Notes: a model not told the origin generated them from the letters alone. Counted from the stretch's first letter, positions 1 through 7,130 are shown. The stretch is 7,355 bases of DNA from Treponema sp. (GCA_031259345.1 JAIRLQ010000123.1:1-7355), one strand, 5' to 3'. Program-made: numbers and translations.

Positions 1-474
1 GTTGAAGATCTGACGCAAATGCTTGATGTTATCCGGCTGATGGCGAAACTCGGCATGGATTACGTCAATGTCTCCGCCGGAATTCCCGCTGTTACCGGGG
101 CGATAACCCGTCCGACAGAACCGTCAAAATACCTTGCGCTGTCCCATCTGCGCTATACGAAAATCATAAAAGAAATGATCAAAAGGGAACTTCTTAACCT
201 TAAAGTTATTGGTTCCGCTTACAGTGTCTACAAATCCGAATCGCCCGCCGTTTGTTCGGAGATGATCCAAAAGAATTATGTCGATATTTGCGGCTTTGGC
301 AGACAGACTTTTGCCGATCCCATGACGCCGGTAAAATTGCAATCGGATGCTAAAATCAATTGGTGTTTATTATGTTCGGGCTGTACAAAACTCATGGTAA
401 GCCAGCGTCACGACGGCTGTATTGTTTACAATGAATATTACCGGCATGAATACAAAAAAATGAACGAGAAATAA
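1..474 (+). CDS. NADH:flavin oxidoreductase, Old Yellow Enzyme family (C-terminal part)
   Basis: The reading frame is open from base 1, so only the last 157 residues of a gene that starts upstream are present. They match the second half of the FMN-binding TIM barrel of the Old Yellow Enzyme / 2,4-dienoyl-CoA reductase / trimethylamine dehydrogenase family. Visible are a DYVNVSAG strand, a GSAYS phosphate-loop region and GFGRQTFADP, equivalent to the family's VGRPLLADP-type FMN-phosphate motif. Four cysteines follow (fragment residues 122, 125, 128 and 140) with spacing C-x2-C-x2-C-x11-C, close to the [4Fe-4S] motif of trimethylamine dehydrogenase. The protein ends 17 residues later, so it lacks the C-terminal FAD/NAD(P) domains of dienoyl-CoA reductase or BaiCD. 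It would be a cytoplasmic flavin/iron-sulfur reductase of unknown substrate. The next gene starts 7 bases downstream, so the two are probably co-translated and perhaps partners. Confidence 0.88.
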   Translation, partial: VEDLTQMLDVIRLMAKLGMDYVNVSAGIPAVTGAITRPTEPSKYLALSHLRYTKIIKEMIKRELLNLKVIGSAYSVYKSESPAVCSEMIQKNYVDICGFGRQTFADPMTPVKLQSDAKINWCLLCSGCTKLMVSQRHDGCIVYNEYYRHEYKKMNEK

Positions 475-490
475 ACGAGAAATGAACGAA
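460..490 (+). repeat. 11-bp imperfect tandem repeat across a gene junction
   Basis: The unit ATGAACGAGAA (460-470) recurs as ATAAACGAGAA (471-481) and a third time in part as ATGAACGA (482-489). The stop codon of the upstream gene (472-474) and the start codon of the flavoprotein gene (482-484) both lie in this repeat. The period is exact at 11 bases. Confidence 0.8.
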
Positions 491-2467
491 TCCTTTTTGG
501 GCGGCGCTTTAACCATCAATAATGCTATTTTCGATGCGCTTATTGCCGGTACGGGGGCAGCGGGTTACAACGCCGCCGTTCACCTTTACGACAGGGGCGT
601 AAGCGCTCTTGCCATTCTGTCAGAAAACCGGCTTGGAGGTACTTCCCGAAACGCCGGCTCCGACAAGCAGACATATTACAAGGTTTCATGCGCCGGCGCC
701 GAAGGGGATTCATGCCGCGAAATGGCGGAAACCCTTTTTGCCGGCGGTTCAATGGACGGCGATCTTGCCCTCTGCGAAGCGTCCCATTCACTCGAAGAAT
801 TTTTTCATCTTGTTTCAATAGGCGTGGAATTTCCCCATAACAAATACGGCGAATTCGCCGGATACAAGACCGATCACGACCCCCGGCAGCGGGCTTCTTC
901 AACAGGGCCGTATACCTCAAAACACATGACCGAGCGGCTTGAGGCGGAAGTAATGCGGAGGAACATCAGAATCATCGACAAGACCAGGGTAATAAAAGTG
1001 CTGGTCGACAGGGCGGTGAATCGCGCCTACGGGGTACTCTGCCTTGAAAATGGAAAAAATTTTGTCGTCTACCTTGCCCGGAATATTATTTTTGCTACCG
1101 GCGGCCCTGCCGGAATATACGGCATGACCGTATACCCTCAAGAACAATTCGGCGCTTCCGGGGTGCTTGTAAAAGAAGGAGTCGCTTTTGCCAATATCGC
1201 CGAGTGGCAGTACGGCATCGGCTCCGTCGCCTTCCGCTGGAATCTTTCCGGCAGCTATCAGCAGGCAATCCCCCGCTATGTTTCCGTTGATAAAGACGGC
1301 GTGGAGCGCGAATTTCTTTCCCGGTATTTTTCGAACATCCGAAGCCTTTCGCGGGCGGTTTTCCTTAAAGGATACCAGTGGCCTTTCAATCCGGAATATA
1401 TCCAAAACGAGGGGTCTTCCCTTATCGATTATGCTGTTTATGTTGAAAGGCATATTAACGGAAATCGTACTTACCTTGATTTCACGCGCAATGCCGAAAG
1501 AAACAATGCAATTGGGTTTTTCCTGCCGGACGACATCGATCCCGCCGCCCATGAATACCTCAAGCGTTCCGGCGCTTTGGGAGGCACTCCCCTTGAACGG
1601 CTTATGCGTTTGAATCCTGCCGCGTATCGGCTATACAAATCCCACAATATTGATTTGGCGCGCGATCTTCTTGAAATAGACGTGCTTCCCCAGCATCACA
1701 ACGGCGGCGCGGCGGTGAACATCTGGTGGGAAACTTCCATTAAACATTTGTTCGCCGTCGGGGAATGCGCGGGAACCCACGGGTTCAGGCGTCCCGGCGG
1801 CAGCGCCCTGAACGCGGGACAGGTCGGCGGGCTTCGCGCCGCAAAATATATCGCCGCTCATCTCAAATTCGACGCTTTTTTTGAAACAAAAGACGCGGTG
1901 GAACAGGCGCTTGAAGCAGCCGGTAAATTTGAGCGGGAATTTGTCACAGGTGGCGGCGGCAACGCGGAGGATCTGTTGCGCCGGATTCAAGGGATCAACA
2001 CGGTATCGGCGGGCTTCCTGCGCGCGATGGATAATATTGACAGGGGAATCGAAGCCATAGAAAACCTCGAAGTGGAATTGTGCGGCGTCAATACGGAGAA
2101 TCATGATCCGTTTTTCCGCGTCAGGGAAACGCGGCTATTCAGTTTGCTTTTACTTGGCGCAATTCGCTATTACATCGGGCAGGGCGGCCAAAGCCGGGGT
2201 TCCTATTTGATCATGGACAAGACGGGCGGCGTTGAACCGGGGAAACAATCTGTTCCCGAACAGTCTATTCTCGGACTACCCATTCTCGGACTGCCCTTTC
2301 TCATCGATAATAACTTTGGCGGCAGTATTCTAATTTCACACTACGATCCTGAAACCGGACAGTTTGTTCACCGTTTCAGGCCGGTTCACCCCATCCCTGA
2401 AAGCGAGACATGGTTTGAAACCGTCTGGCATGAATATTCAACAGGAAAAATATTTAACGGAGAATGA
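482..2467 (+). CDS. FAD-dependent oxidoreductase, fumarate reductase/succinate dehydrogenase flavoprotein-like
   Basis: A 661-residue FAD protein of the FrdA/SdhA/L-aspartate oxidase superfamily. A GxGxxG nucleotide loop (residues 23-28, GTGAAG) is followed by an acidic residue at the second strand (E48) and by GGTSRNAGS (52-60), where covalent-FAD members carry a histidine; none is here, so FAD is probably non-covalent. FATGG (204-208) is the usual mid-domain FAD contact. The cap region spans roughly 230-390 and includes R276. H405/H406 (PQHHNGG), GECAGTHG (427-434) and R436/R437 (GFRRPGGSALN) sit where the family places its substrate-binding His and Arg and the second FAD contact. A helical C-terminal part follows, plus an extension beyond about residue 600. 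There is no signal peptide, haem motif or membrane segment, so it is a soluble cytoplasmic protein. The ribosome site is weak (GAG at 477-479), suggesting coupling to the upstream gene. The substrate is unknown; reduction of an enoate is one possibility, sugar oxidation another. Confidence 0.85.
   Translation: MNESFLGGALTINNAIFDALIAGTGAAGYNAAVHLYDRGVSALAILSENRLGGTSRNAGSDKQTYYKVSCAGAEGDSCREMAETLFAGGSMDGDLALCEASHSLEEFFHLVSIGVEFPHNKYGEFAGYKTDHDPRQRASSTGPYTSKHMTERLEAEVMRRNIRIIDKTRVIKVLVDRAVNRAYGVLCLENGKNFVVYLARNIIFATGGPAGIYGMTVYPQEQFGASGVLVKEGVAFANIAEWQYGIGSVAFRWNLSGSYQQAIPRYVSVDKDGVEREFLSRYFSNIRSLSRAVFLKGYQWPFNPEYIQNEGSSLIDYAVYVERHINGNRTYLDFTRNAERNNAIGFFLPDDIDPAAHEYLKRSGALGGTPLERLMRLNPAAYRLYKSHNIDLARDLLEIDVLPQHHNGGAAVNIWWETSIKHLFAVGECAGTHGFRRPGGSALNAGQVGGLRAAKYIAAHLKFDAFFETKDAVEQALEAAGKFEREFVTGGGGNAEDLLRRIQGINTVSAGFLRAMDNIDRGIEAIENLEVELCGVNTENHDPFFRVRETRLFSLLLLGAIRYYIGQGGQSRGSYLIMDKTGGVEPGKQSVPEQSILGLPILGLPFLIDNNFGGSILISHYDPETGQFVHRFRPVHPIPESETWFETVWHEYSTGKIFNGE
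2267..2296 (+). repeat. 15-bp in-frame tandem duplication
   Basis: ATTCTCGGACTACCC (2267-2281) is repeated directly as ATTCTCGGACTGCCC (2282-2296), with one A/G difference. It encodes ILGLP twice (residues 596-605) within the C-terminal extension of the flavoprotein. The near identity at DNA level suggests a fairly recent duplication, although both copies read as hydrophobic strand or loop sequence that could be tolerated. Confidence 0.85.
2459..2462 (+). promoter_or_regulatory. Ribosome binding site for the GH106-like gene
   Basis: GGAG lies inside the last codons of the flavoprotein gene, 8 bases before the ATG at 2471. It supports that start and indicates translation from the same transcript, since only three bases separate the upstream stop from this start. 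Confidence 0.7.
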
Positions 2468-2470
2468 GTT

Positions 2471-5400
2471 ATGCTGTATCCAAAAAATGAAAAAGCCTTT
2501 GCGGTGGAAAATTTCAAAAACCCTTCCAGTGAATACCGTGCGGCGCCATTCTGGGCCTGGAACAATAAATTGAACGCGGAGGAACTGGTTTGGCAGATCG
2601 GGCGGTTGAAACAACTCGGCTTTGGCGGTTTTCATATCCATGTACGCACCGGTCTGGCCACGGAGTACCTGAGCGATGATTACATGAACATCGTTGGCGT
2701 CTGTGTGGAAAAAGCCCGTACAGAGAAAATGCTTGCGTGGCTGTATGATGAAGATCGCTGGCCATCCGGCGCCGCGGGGGGTATTGTAACAAAAAACGAA
2801 AAATACCGCCAGCGCCGCCTGCTATTAACCCGCCATGCCTACGGCAGTAAACCGGATCGCATCGAGAACGGGAGTCTCCTTGCCTGTTTTGACATAACGC
2901 TGAATGCCGAAGGCCGGCTTGAACAATACCGGCGTATCAACGAAGAAGATACGCCGACAGGTTTCAAACTTTACGCCTATGCCGAAACCGGGTGGATAAG
3001 TCCCTGGTACAACAACCAGACCTACGTGAATACGCTTGATTCGGATGCAATAAAAGAATTTATCAGTGTTACCCATGAACGTTATAAGAAGTATTTTTCC
3101 GGGGAATTCGGCGGTATTATTCCGGCTATTTTTACCGATGAACCGCAGTTTTCCCAAAAGGAAACCCTTTGTTTTGCCCACGAAGACCGTGATATTACCC
3201 TTCCCTGGACGGACGATATTGAGGAAACCTTTAAGGCCGCTTATCCTGGAGAAAACCTTCTTGACGGCATCCCCGAACTGCTCTGGGATATGAGTGAAAA
3301 CAGAGTTTCAATTATCCGTTATCATTATCACGATCATGTTGCCGGGCGCTTTACGGCGGCCTTTGTGGATCAGTGCGGTTCCTGGTGCAATGCCAACGGG
3401 CTTATGCTCACCGGGCACATGATGGAAGAGCCTACCCTGGAAAGCCAGACCCATGCTATTGGAGAGGCGATGCGTACCTATCGTTCTTTTCAGCTTCCGG
3501 GGATAGATATGCTCTGTGACCGGCGGGAATTCACTACGGCCAAGCAGGCCCAATCAGCGGCGCGGCAGTATGGGCGGCCGGGCGTGCTTTCGGAATTGTA
3601 CGGTGTTACCAATTGGGATTTTGATTTTCGCGGACACAAGCTGCAAGGAGACTGGCAGGCGGCGCTGGGGATAACGGTACGGGTCCCCCATCTTTCGTGG
3701 GTTTCCATGAACGGTGAAGCCAAACGCGACTACCCCGGGACTTTCAACTATCAGTCCCCTTGGTACGGGGAATATCCCTATGTCGAAGATCATTTCGCCA
3801 GAGTCAACACCGCGCTGACCAGAGGCAAAGCTGTTGTACGGGTAGGCGTTATCCATCCTATAGAGAGCTATTGGCTCCATTGGGGGCCGAGGGAAAATAC
3901 CCTGTCGATTCGGGAACAAATGGATCGGAAATTTCTGGATCTCTGCGATTGGCTGCTTAGGGGTTTAATCGATTTTGATTACATTTGCGAATCCACATTG
4001 CCCGCGCTTTGCGGCATTGACCGTATAAAACAGGACGCTCCATTCCCCGTTGGAGAAATGGGTTATGATATTGTTATTGTCCCTGAACTTGAAACCATAC
4101 GCGGAACAAGCCTGACGCGGCTCGATGCATTCCGCAAGGCGGGCGGGCTTGTTCTCTTCCTTGGCGCCGCCCCAAAATACCTTGACGCTAAACTCAGTGA
4201 ACTTCCCCTCCGGCTCTGGGAACAGAGTAAAAGACTTAACTTTGAACGGCTTTCCCTGCTGGACAGCCTTGCCGCCGTCCGCGAACTTGAAATTCGGGAC
4301 AGCTCCGGCGCCGGGACGCAAAACCTTTTGTACCAGATGCGGGAAGATACTGATGGCAGCCGCTGGCTTTTTATTGCCCACGCCGACAGGCCGGTTAATC
4401 CTGATATTCCCCACGGAGATACGCTTCGTATTCGTGTTAAAGGCAAGTGGTCGGTTATCCATTATGATTCCATTACCGGTAATATTCTTCCCCTGCCATC
4501 CAGACTTGAACAGGGAGACACCGTTATTCTTTTTCCGTTTTATGACCACGACAGTCTGCTTCTCAAACTTGAGAAAGAAAAAAATGATTTTTATGATAAA
4601 ACAGAAATGCCGAATATCATTACTCCGGTTATTGCCCCGGCGCCGTATCCCTATGATACCCGGAATTGCGTCCGCTTTACTGTTCCGGTTCCCGTTACGC
4701 TTCACGAACCCAATGTGCTTCTGCTGGACATAGCCGAATTTGCCCTGGACAACGAACCATACCGCACGGCGGAAGAAGTACTGCGCCTTGATACCCTATT
4801 GCGGACTGAACTTGGCTGGCCTGTACGAAAAAAGATTGTGGCCCAGCCCTGGACAGAGAACGATACCGCTGTCCCGCACCGGCTCAAGCTGCGCTATATC
4901 TTTGAAAGTGAGATTGAGATAAACGGCGCGGAACTTGCCCTTGAGAACGCCGCCCGTACCGGCGTAAGCCTGAACGGTGAAGCGGCGTCTCCCCCTGACG
5001 GCTGGTATGTGGATCGCTGCATCGGGAAGGTAAAACTTCCAACGATCAAACGGGGAAGCAATTGTCTGGAAATGATTCTGCCGTATGGACGTAAAACCGA
5101 CGTAGAGGCATACTATCTTCTTGGAGACTTCGGCGTACAGGTTAATGGTATTTGTTGTACTCTCAACAAGCCGGTAAGGGAACTTGCCTTTGGCGACATC
5201 AGTCGGCAGGGACTTGCTTTCTACGGCGGCAATATCACGTATCATCTTGAAGCGGAGAGCCGGAACGGCTGCCTTACCATCTCTGTTACTTCATACCGCG
5301 GACATCTACTCCGCGTTCGTGTTGATGGCAAAGACAAGGGGGTTATCGCTTATTCCCCATACCGGCTTACGGTAGACGGACTAAAAGACGGGCTTCATCA

Positions 5401-5593
5401 AATTGAACTCATTTACTTTGGCTGCCGGATCAATACTTTTGGCCAGCTTCACAGCAACATTCGTGACAGCGGTTTCTGGTGGGGACCGGACTCCTGGCGT
5501 AGTTCCGGACCGGCCTGGACCTACGAATATCGTTTCTGGACTCAAGGAGTACTAAAATCTCCGGAGATATTTCATAAAGTGTTATCAAGATAA
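2471..5593 (+). CDS. GH106-like alpha-L-rhamnosidase
   Basis: A 1040-residue glycoside hydrolase that would release terminal alpha-L-rhamnose, most likely from pectic rhamnogalacturonan fragments. The N-terminal TIM barrel shows signatures I associate with GH106-like proteins: PFWAWNN near residue 27, GGFHIHVRTGL, then YDEDRWPSG (92-100). TDEP (222-225), GHMMEEP (315-321) and SELYG (E375) are strongly conserved-looking stretches; E224 and E375 are candidate active-site acids, an inference without a structure. A flavodoxin-like middle region follows, then a beta-sandwich resembling a galactose-binding fold (about 810-895). The C-terminus ends in a tryptophan-rich block (GFWWGPDSWRSSG). There is no signal peptide, so it should act in the cytoplasm on imported oligosaccharides, unlike many exported Bacteroidetes relatives. 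It starts 3 bases after the flavoprotein stop. Exact linkage specificity cannot be read from the sequence; related uncharacterised families share this layout. Confidence 0.82.
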   Translation: MLYPKNEKAFAVENFKNPSSEYRAAPFWAWNNKLNAEELVWQIGRLKQLGFGGFHIHVRTGLATEYLSDDYMNIVGVCVEKARTEKMLAWLYDEDRWPSGAAGGIVTKNEKYRQRRLLLTRHAYGSKPDRIENGSLLACFDITLNAEGRLEQYRRINEEDTPTGFKLYAYAETGWISPWYNNQTYVNTLDSDAIKEFISVTHERYKKYFSGEFGGIIPAIFTDEPQFSQKETLCFAHEDRDITLPWTDDIEETFKAAYPGENLLDGIPELLWDMSENRVSIIRYHYHDHVAGRFTAAFVDQCGSWCNANGLMLTGHMMEEPTLESQTHAIGEAMRTYRSFQLPGIDMLCDRREFTTAKQAQSAARQYGRPGVLSELYGVTNWDFDFRGHKLQGDWQAALGITVRVPHLSWVSMNGEAKRDYPGTFNYQSPWYGEYPYVEDHFARVNTALTRGKAVVRVGVIHPIESYWLHWGPRENTLSIREQMDRKFLDLCDWLLRGLIDFDYICESTLPALCGIDRIKQDAPFPVGEMGYDIVIVPELETIRGTSLTRLDAFRKAGGLVLFLGAAPKYLDAKLSELPLRLWEQSKRLNFERLSLLDSLAAVRELEIRDSSGAGTQNLLYQMREDTDGSRWLFIAHADRPVNPDIPHGDTLRIRVKGKWSVIHYDSITGNILPLPSRLEQGDTVILFPFYDHDSLLLKLEKEKNDFYDKTEMPNIITPVIAPAPYPYDTRNCVRFTVPVPVTLHEPNVLLLDIAEFALDNEPYRTAEEVLRLDTLLRTELGWPVRKKIVAQPWTENDTAVPHRLKLRYIFESEIEINGAELALENAARTGVSLNGEAASPPDGWYVDRCIGKVKLPTIKRGSNCLEMILPYGRKTDVEAYYLLGDFGVQVNGICCTLNKPVRELAFGDISRQGLAFYGGNITYHLEAESRNGCLTISVTSYRGHLLRVRVDGKDKGVIAYSPYRLTVDGLKDGLHQIELIYFGCRINTFGQLHSNIRDSGFWWGPDSWRSSGPAWTYEYRFWTQGVLKSPEIFHKVLSR

Positions 5594-5650
5594 AAGTTCG
5601 TGTGGTTCGTGGTCCTGTTATGTCAAGTAAACGCATATAGACTACGGTCC

Positions 5651-5684
5651 GAGTCCATAATGTGTCTGCATTATGAACAGACTC
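5651..5684. promoter_or_regulatory. Inverted repeat, candidate operator
   Basis: CATAATG (5656-5662) and CATTATG (5669-5675) are perfect reverse complements around a 6-base spacer. Outer arms GAGTC (5651-5655) and GACTC (5680-5684) also pair, with four unpaired bases on the right side. The AT-rich core and lack of a T-run argue against an intrinsic terminator. A dimeric repressor or activator site just upstream of the GH4 start is the best reading. The regulator is not in the window. Confidence 0.5.
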
Positions 5685-5702
5685 TATTAAAACTCTATTA
5701 AA
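5681..5702 (+). repeat. 11-bp perfect tandem repeat upstream of the GH4 gene
   Basis: ACTCTATTAAA occurs twice without a gap (5681-5691 and 5692-5702), directly before the ribosome site. Each copy contains TATTAA, a possible -10-like element, so the duplication could create two alternative -10 positions one helical turn apart. Confidence 0.85.
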
Positions 5703-5704
5703 TC

Positions 5705-5709
5705 AGGAG
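5705..5709 (+). promoter_or_regulatory. Ribosome binding site for the GH4 gene
   Basis: AGGAG stands 8 bases before the ATG at 5718, the strongest ribosome site among the complete genes here. It fixes the start, which also places the Rossmann GGGS loop at the expected distance from the N-terminus. Confidence 0.8.
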
Positions 5710-5717
5710 ATAAATAA

Positions 5718-7103
5718 ATGAAAGCAAATCCGAAGAAATTGAGATTCTGTTACATTGGAGGAGGCTCCAGAAATTGGGCATGGGTATTTATCAAAGACTT
5801 GGCCTTTGAAAAGGAAATGGCCGGAACCATACACCTTTATGACATTGATCCGGCGGCGGCCAAGGCGAATGAAACCATCGGTAATAAGGTAATGGATACC
5901 CATAACAAGGGACAGTGGAAATTTATCGCGGAGACTTCCCTACAGACCGCCCTTGAAGGAAGTGATTTTGTTTTTATCTCTATCCTTCCCGCCGATTTTG
6001 AAGAGATGACCGTAGATGTTCATGCCCCGGAGAAATATGGCATTTATCAGTCTGTGGGAGATACAACAGGCCCCGGCGGTATTAACCGGGCGCTGAGAAC
6101 TATCCCCCTTTATCAGGATATAGCCAAAGCGATTGAGAAATGGGCGCCGGATGCGTGGGTATTAAACTACACTAACCCAATGTCGGTATGTACCAGGACG
6201 CTTTATGAAATCTTTCCAAAGATCAAAGCCTTTGGCTGTTGCCATGAGGTTTTCGGAACCCAAAAACTCTTGAGCAAGGTTCTTGTCTGGGCAGGAAAAG
6301 CCGAAGAGGGTGAGGTTCAACGGGAAGAAATAATAATCAATGTATTGGGAATAAACCATTTTACCTGGATTACCCGGGCTTCCTGGAAAAACATAGATAT
6401 ACTTCCCCTCTTTAAAAAGTTTGTTGATAAATTCGCCGAAAAAGGATTTTCGGAGGGTGGAGATAAAAGCTGGTTGAATGATCCTTTTGGTTCCGGGCAG
6501 CGGGTCAAAATGGATCTCTTTAAGCACTTTGGAATAATTGCCGCTGCCGGAGATCGGCATCTGGCGGAATTCTGCCCGCCTTCCTGGTATCTTAAAAACC
6601 CCAGACTCGTAGAAAGCTGGCAATTCGGGCTTACCCCTGTCTCGTGGCGGATCATGCGCCGCGAAGAACTTAAACAGAAAAGCGAAGCCTATAGAAACGG
6701 TAGTGATTCACTTGTCCCTGAAAAATCCGGCGAGGAGGGACTCCGGCAAATACGGGCGCTTCTGGGCCTGGGAAACCTTGTAACCAATGTAAACCTGCCA
6801 AACCTGGGACAGGCGTATGGTTTCCCAATGGGTGCGGTTGTGGAAACCAACGCGCTTTTTAGCCGGGACAACGTACAGCCGGTTTTTGCGGGCAGCCTGC
6901 CAAATCCTTTGACAAATTTGGCGCTTCAGCATATGGAAAACCAAGAGGGAATAGTTCAAGCGGCGGTTGAAAGGGATTTGAGGAAAGCTTTCCGGGTGTT
7001 CCTTAACGACCCCCAAATACGGACTTTGAGCAGGGAACAGGCATGGAAACTCTTTAATGAAATGACAGAAAAAACCCTTGTCCCTTCATTTGGATATAAA
7101 TGA
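5718..7103 (+). CDS. lplD: GH4 alpha-galacturonidase, LplD-like
   Basis: A 461-residue glycoside hydrolase family 4 enzyme. Members use NAD+ and a divalent metal, usually Mn2+, and cleave glycosides by transient oxidation at C3 followed by elimination. Visible are the N-terminal Rossmann loop (GGGS, 14-17), an acidic strand end (LYDID), NYTNPMSVCTR (150-160), GCCHEVFG (173-180) and GINHFTW (211-217). C175 and H214 are the expected metal ligands. GDRHLAEF (D279, H281) is a further conserved block. As far as I recall the Bacillus subtilis LplD sequence, an alpha-galacturonidase, the same strings occur there in the same order, including YQSVGDT, GPGGI, CCHEVFGTQKLL and VLGINHFTWIT, and the length is similar. 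This favours alpha-D-galacturonide over galactoside or phospho-glucoside substrates. It is cytoplasmic. Together with the upstream rhamnosidase it points to rhamnogalacturonan use. It may be transcribed from its own promoter. Confidence 0.9.
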   Translation: MKANPKKLRFCYIGGGSRNWAWVFIKDLAFEKEMAGTIHLYDIDPAAAKANETIGNKVMDTHNKGQWKFIAETSLQTALEGSDFVFISILPADFEEMTVDVHAPEKYGIYQSVGDTTGPGGINRALRTIPLYQDIAKAIEKWAPDAWVLNYTNPMSVCTRTLYEIFPKIKAFGCCHEVFGTQKLLSKVLVWAGKAEEGEVQREEIIINVLGINHFTWITRASWKNIDILPLFKKFVDKFAEKGFSEGGDKSWLNDPFGSGQRVKMDLFKHFGIIAAAGDRHLAEFCPPSWYLKNPRLVESWQFGLTPVSWRIMRREELKQKSEAYRNGSDSLVPEKSGEEGLRQIRALLGLGNLVTNVNLPNLGQAYGFPMGAVVETNALFSRDNVQPVFAGSLPNPLTNLALQHMENQEGIVQAAVERDLRKAFRVFLNDPQIRTLSREQAWKLFNEMTEKTLVPSFGYK

Positions 7104-7108
7104 GCAGA

Positions 7109-7130
7109 TAACAGACACCGGCACCTGTTA
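7109..7130 (+). terminator. Weak hairpin after the GH4 gene
   Basis: TAACAG (7109-7114) and CTGTTA (7125-7130) pair as a 6-bp stem around a 10-base loop, 5 bases after the GH4 stop. The stem is AT-rich and no T-run follows, so termination here would be weak or factor-dependent. Confidence 0.25.

Larger units (their letters stand above)
5594..5717. promoter_or_regulatory. Intergenic regulatory region before the GH4 gene
   Basis: This 124-base gap is the longest non-coding stretch of the locus and no convincing ORF covers it. It contains a near-tandem GTTCGTG pair (5596-5602 and 5605-5611), the inverted repeat at 5656-5675, an 11-bp tandem repeat at 5681-5702 and the GH4 ribosome site. TATTAA at 5686-5691 could serve as a -10 box, but no good -35 box stands 16-18 bases upstream. 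No GC-rich hairpin with a T-run ends the upstream gene, so read-through from the rhamnosidase remains possible. Confidence 0.5.

Noticed and set aside
917..1552. A 211-codon open frame on the - strand inside the flavoprotein gene
   Set aside because: It lies wholly antisense to a gene with clear family motifs, its translation shows no recognisable domain, and it is explained by codon bias on the opposite strand.
3965..4705. A 246-codon open frame on the - strand inside the GH106-like gene
   Set aside because: Low-complexity, basic, motif-free translation opposite a continuous, well-supported gene; treated as a shadow frame.
4125..4733. A 202-codon + strand frame overlapping the GH106-like gene
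   Set aside because: It is an out-of-frame reading of the same bases with no domain and no independent ribosome site that I can see.
5651..5684. Intrinsic terminator for the rhamnosidase gene
   Set aside because: The stem is AT-rich and is not followed by a run of T, so an operator or RNA switch fits better.
5718..7103. GH4 gene as alpha-galactosidase (MelA) or 6-phospho-beta-glucosidase
   Set aside because: The metal-binding motif is CHEV rather than the CHSV or CN-type motifs I associate with those groups, and the overall motif series follows LplD.
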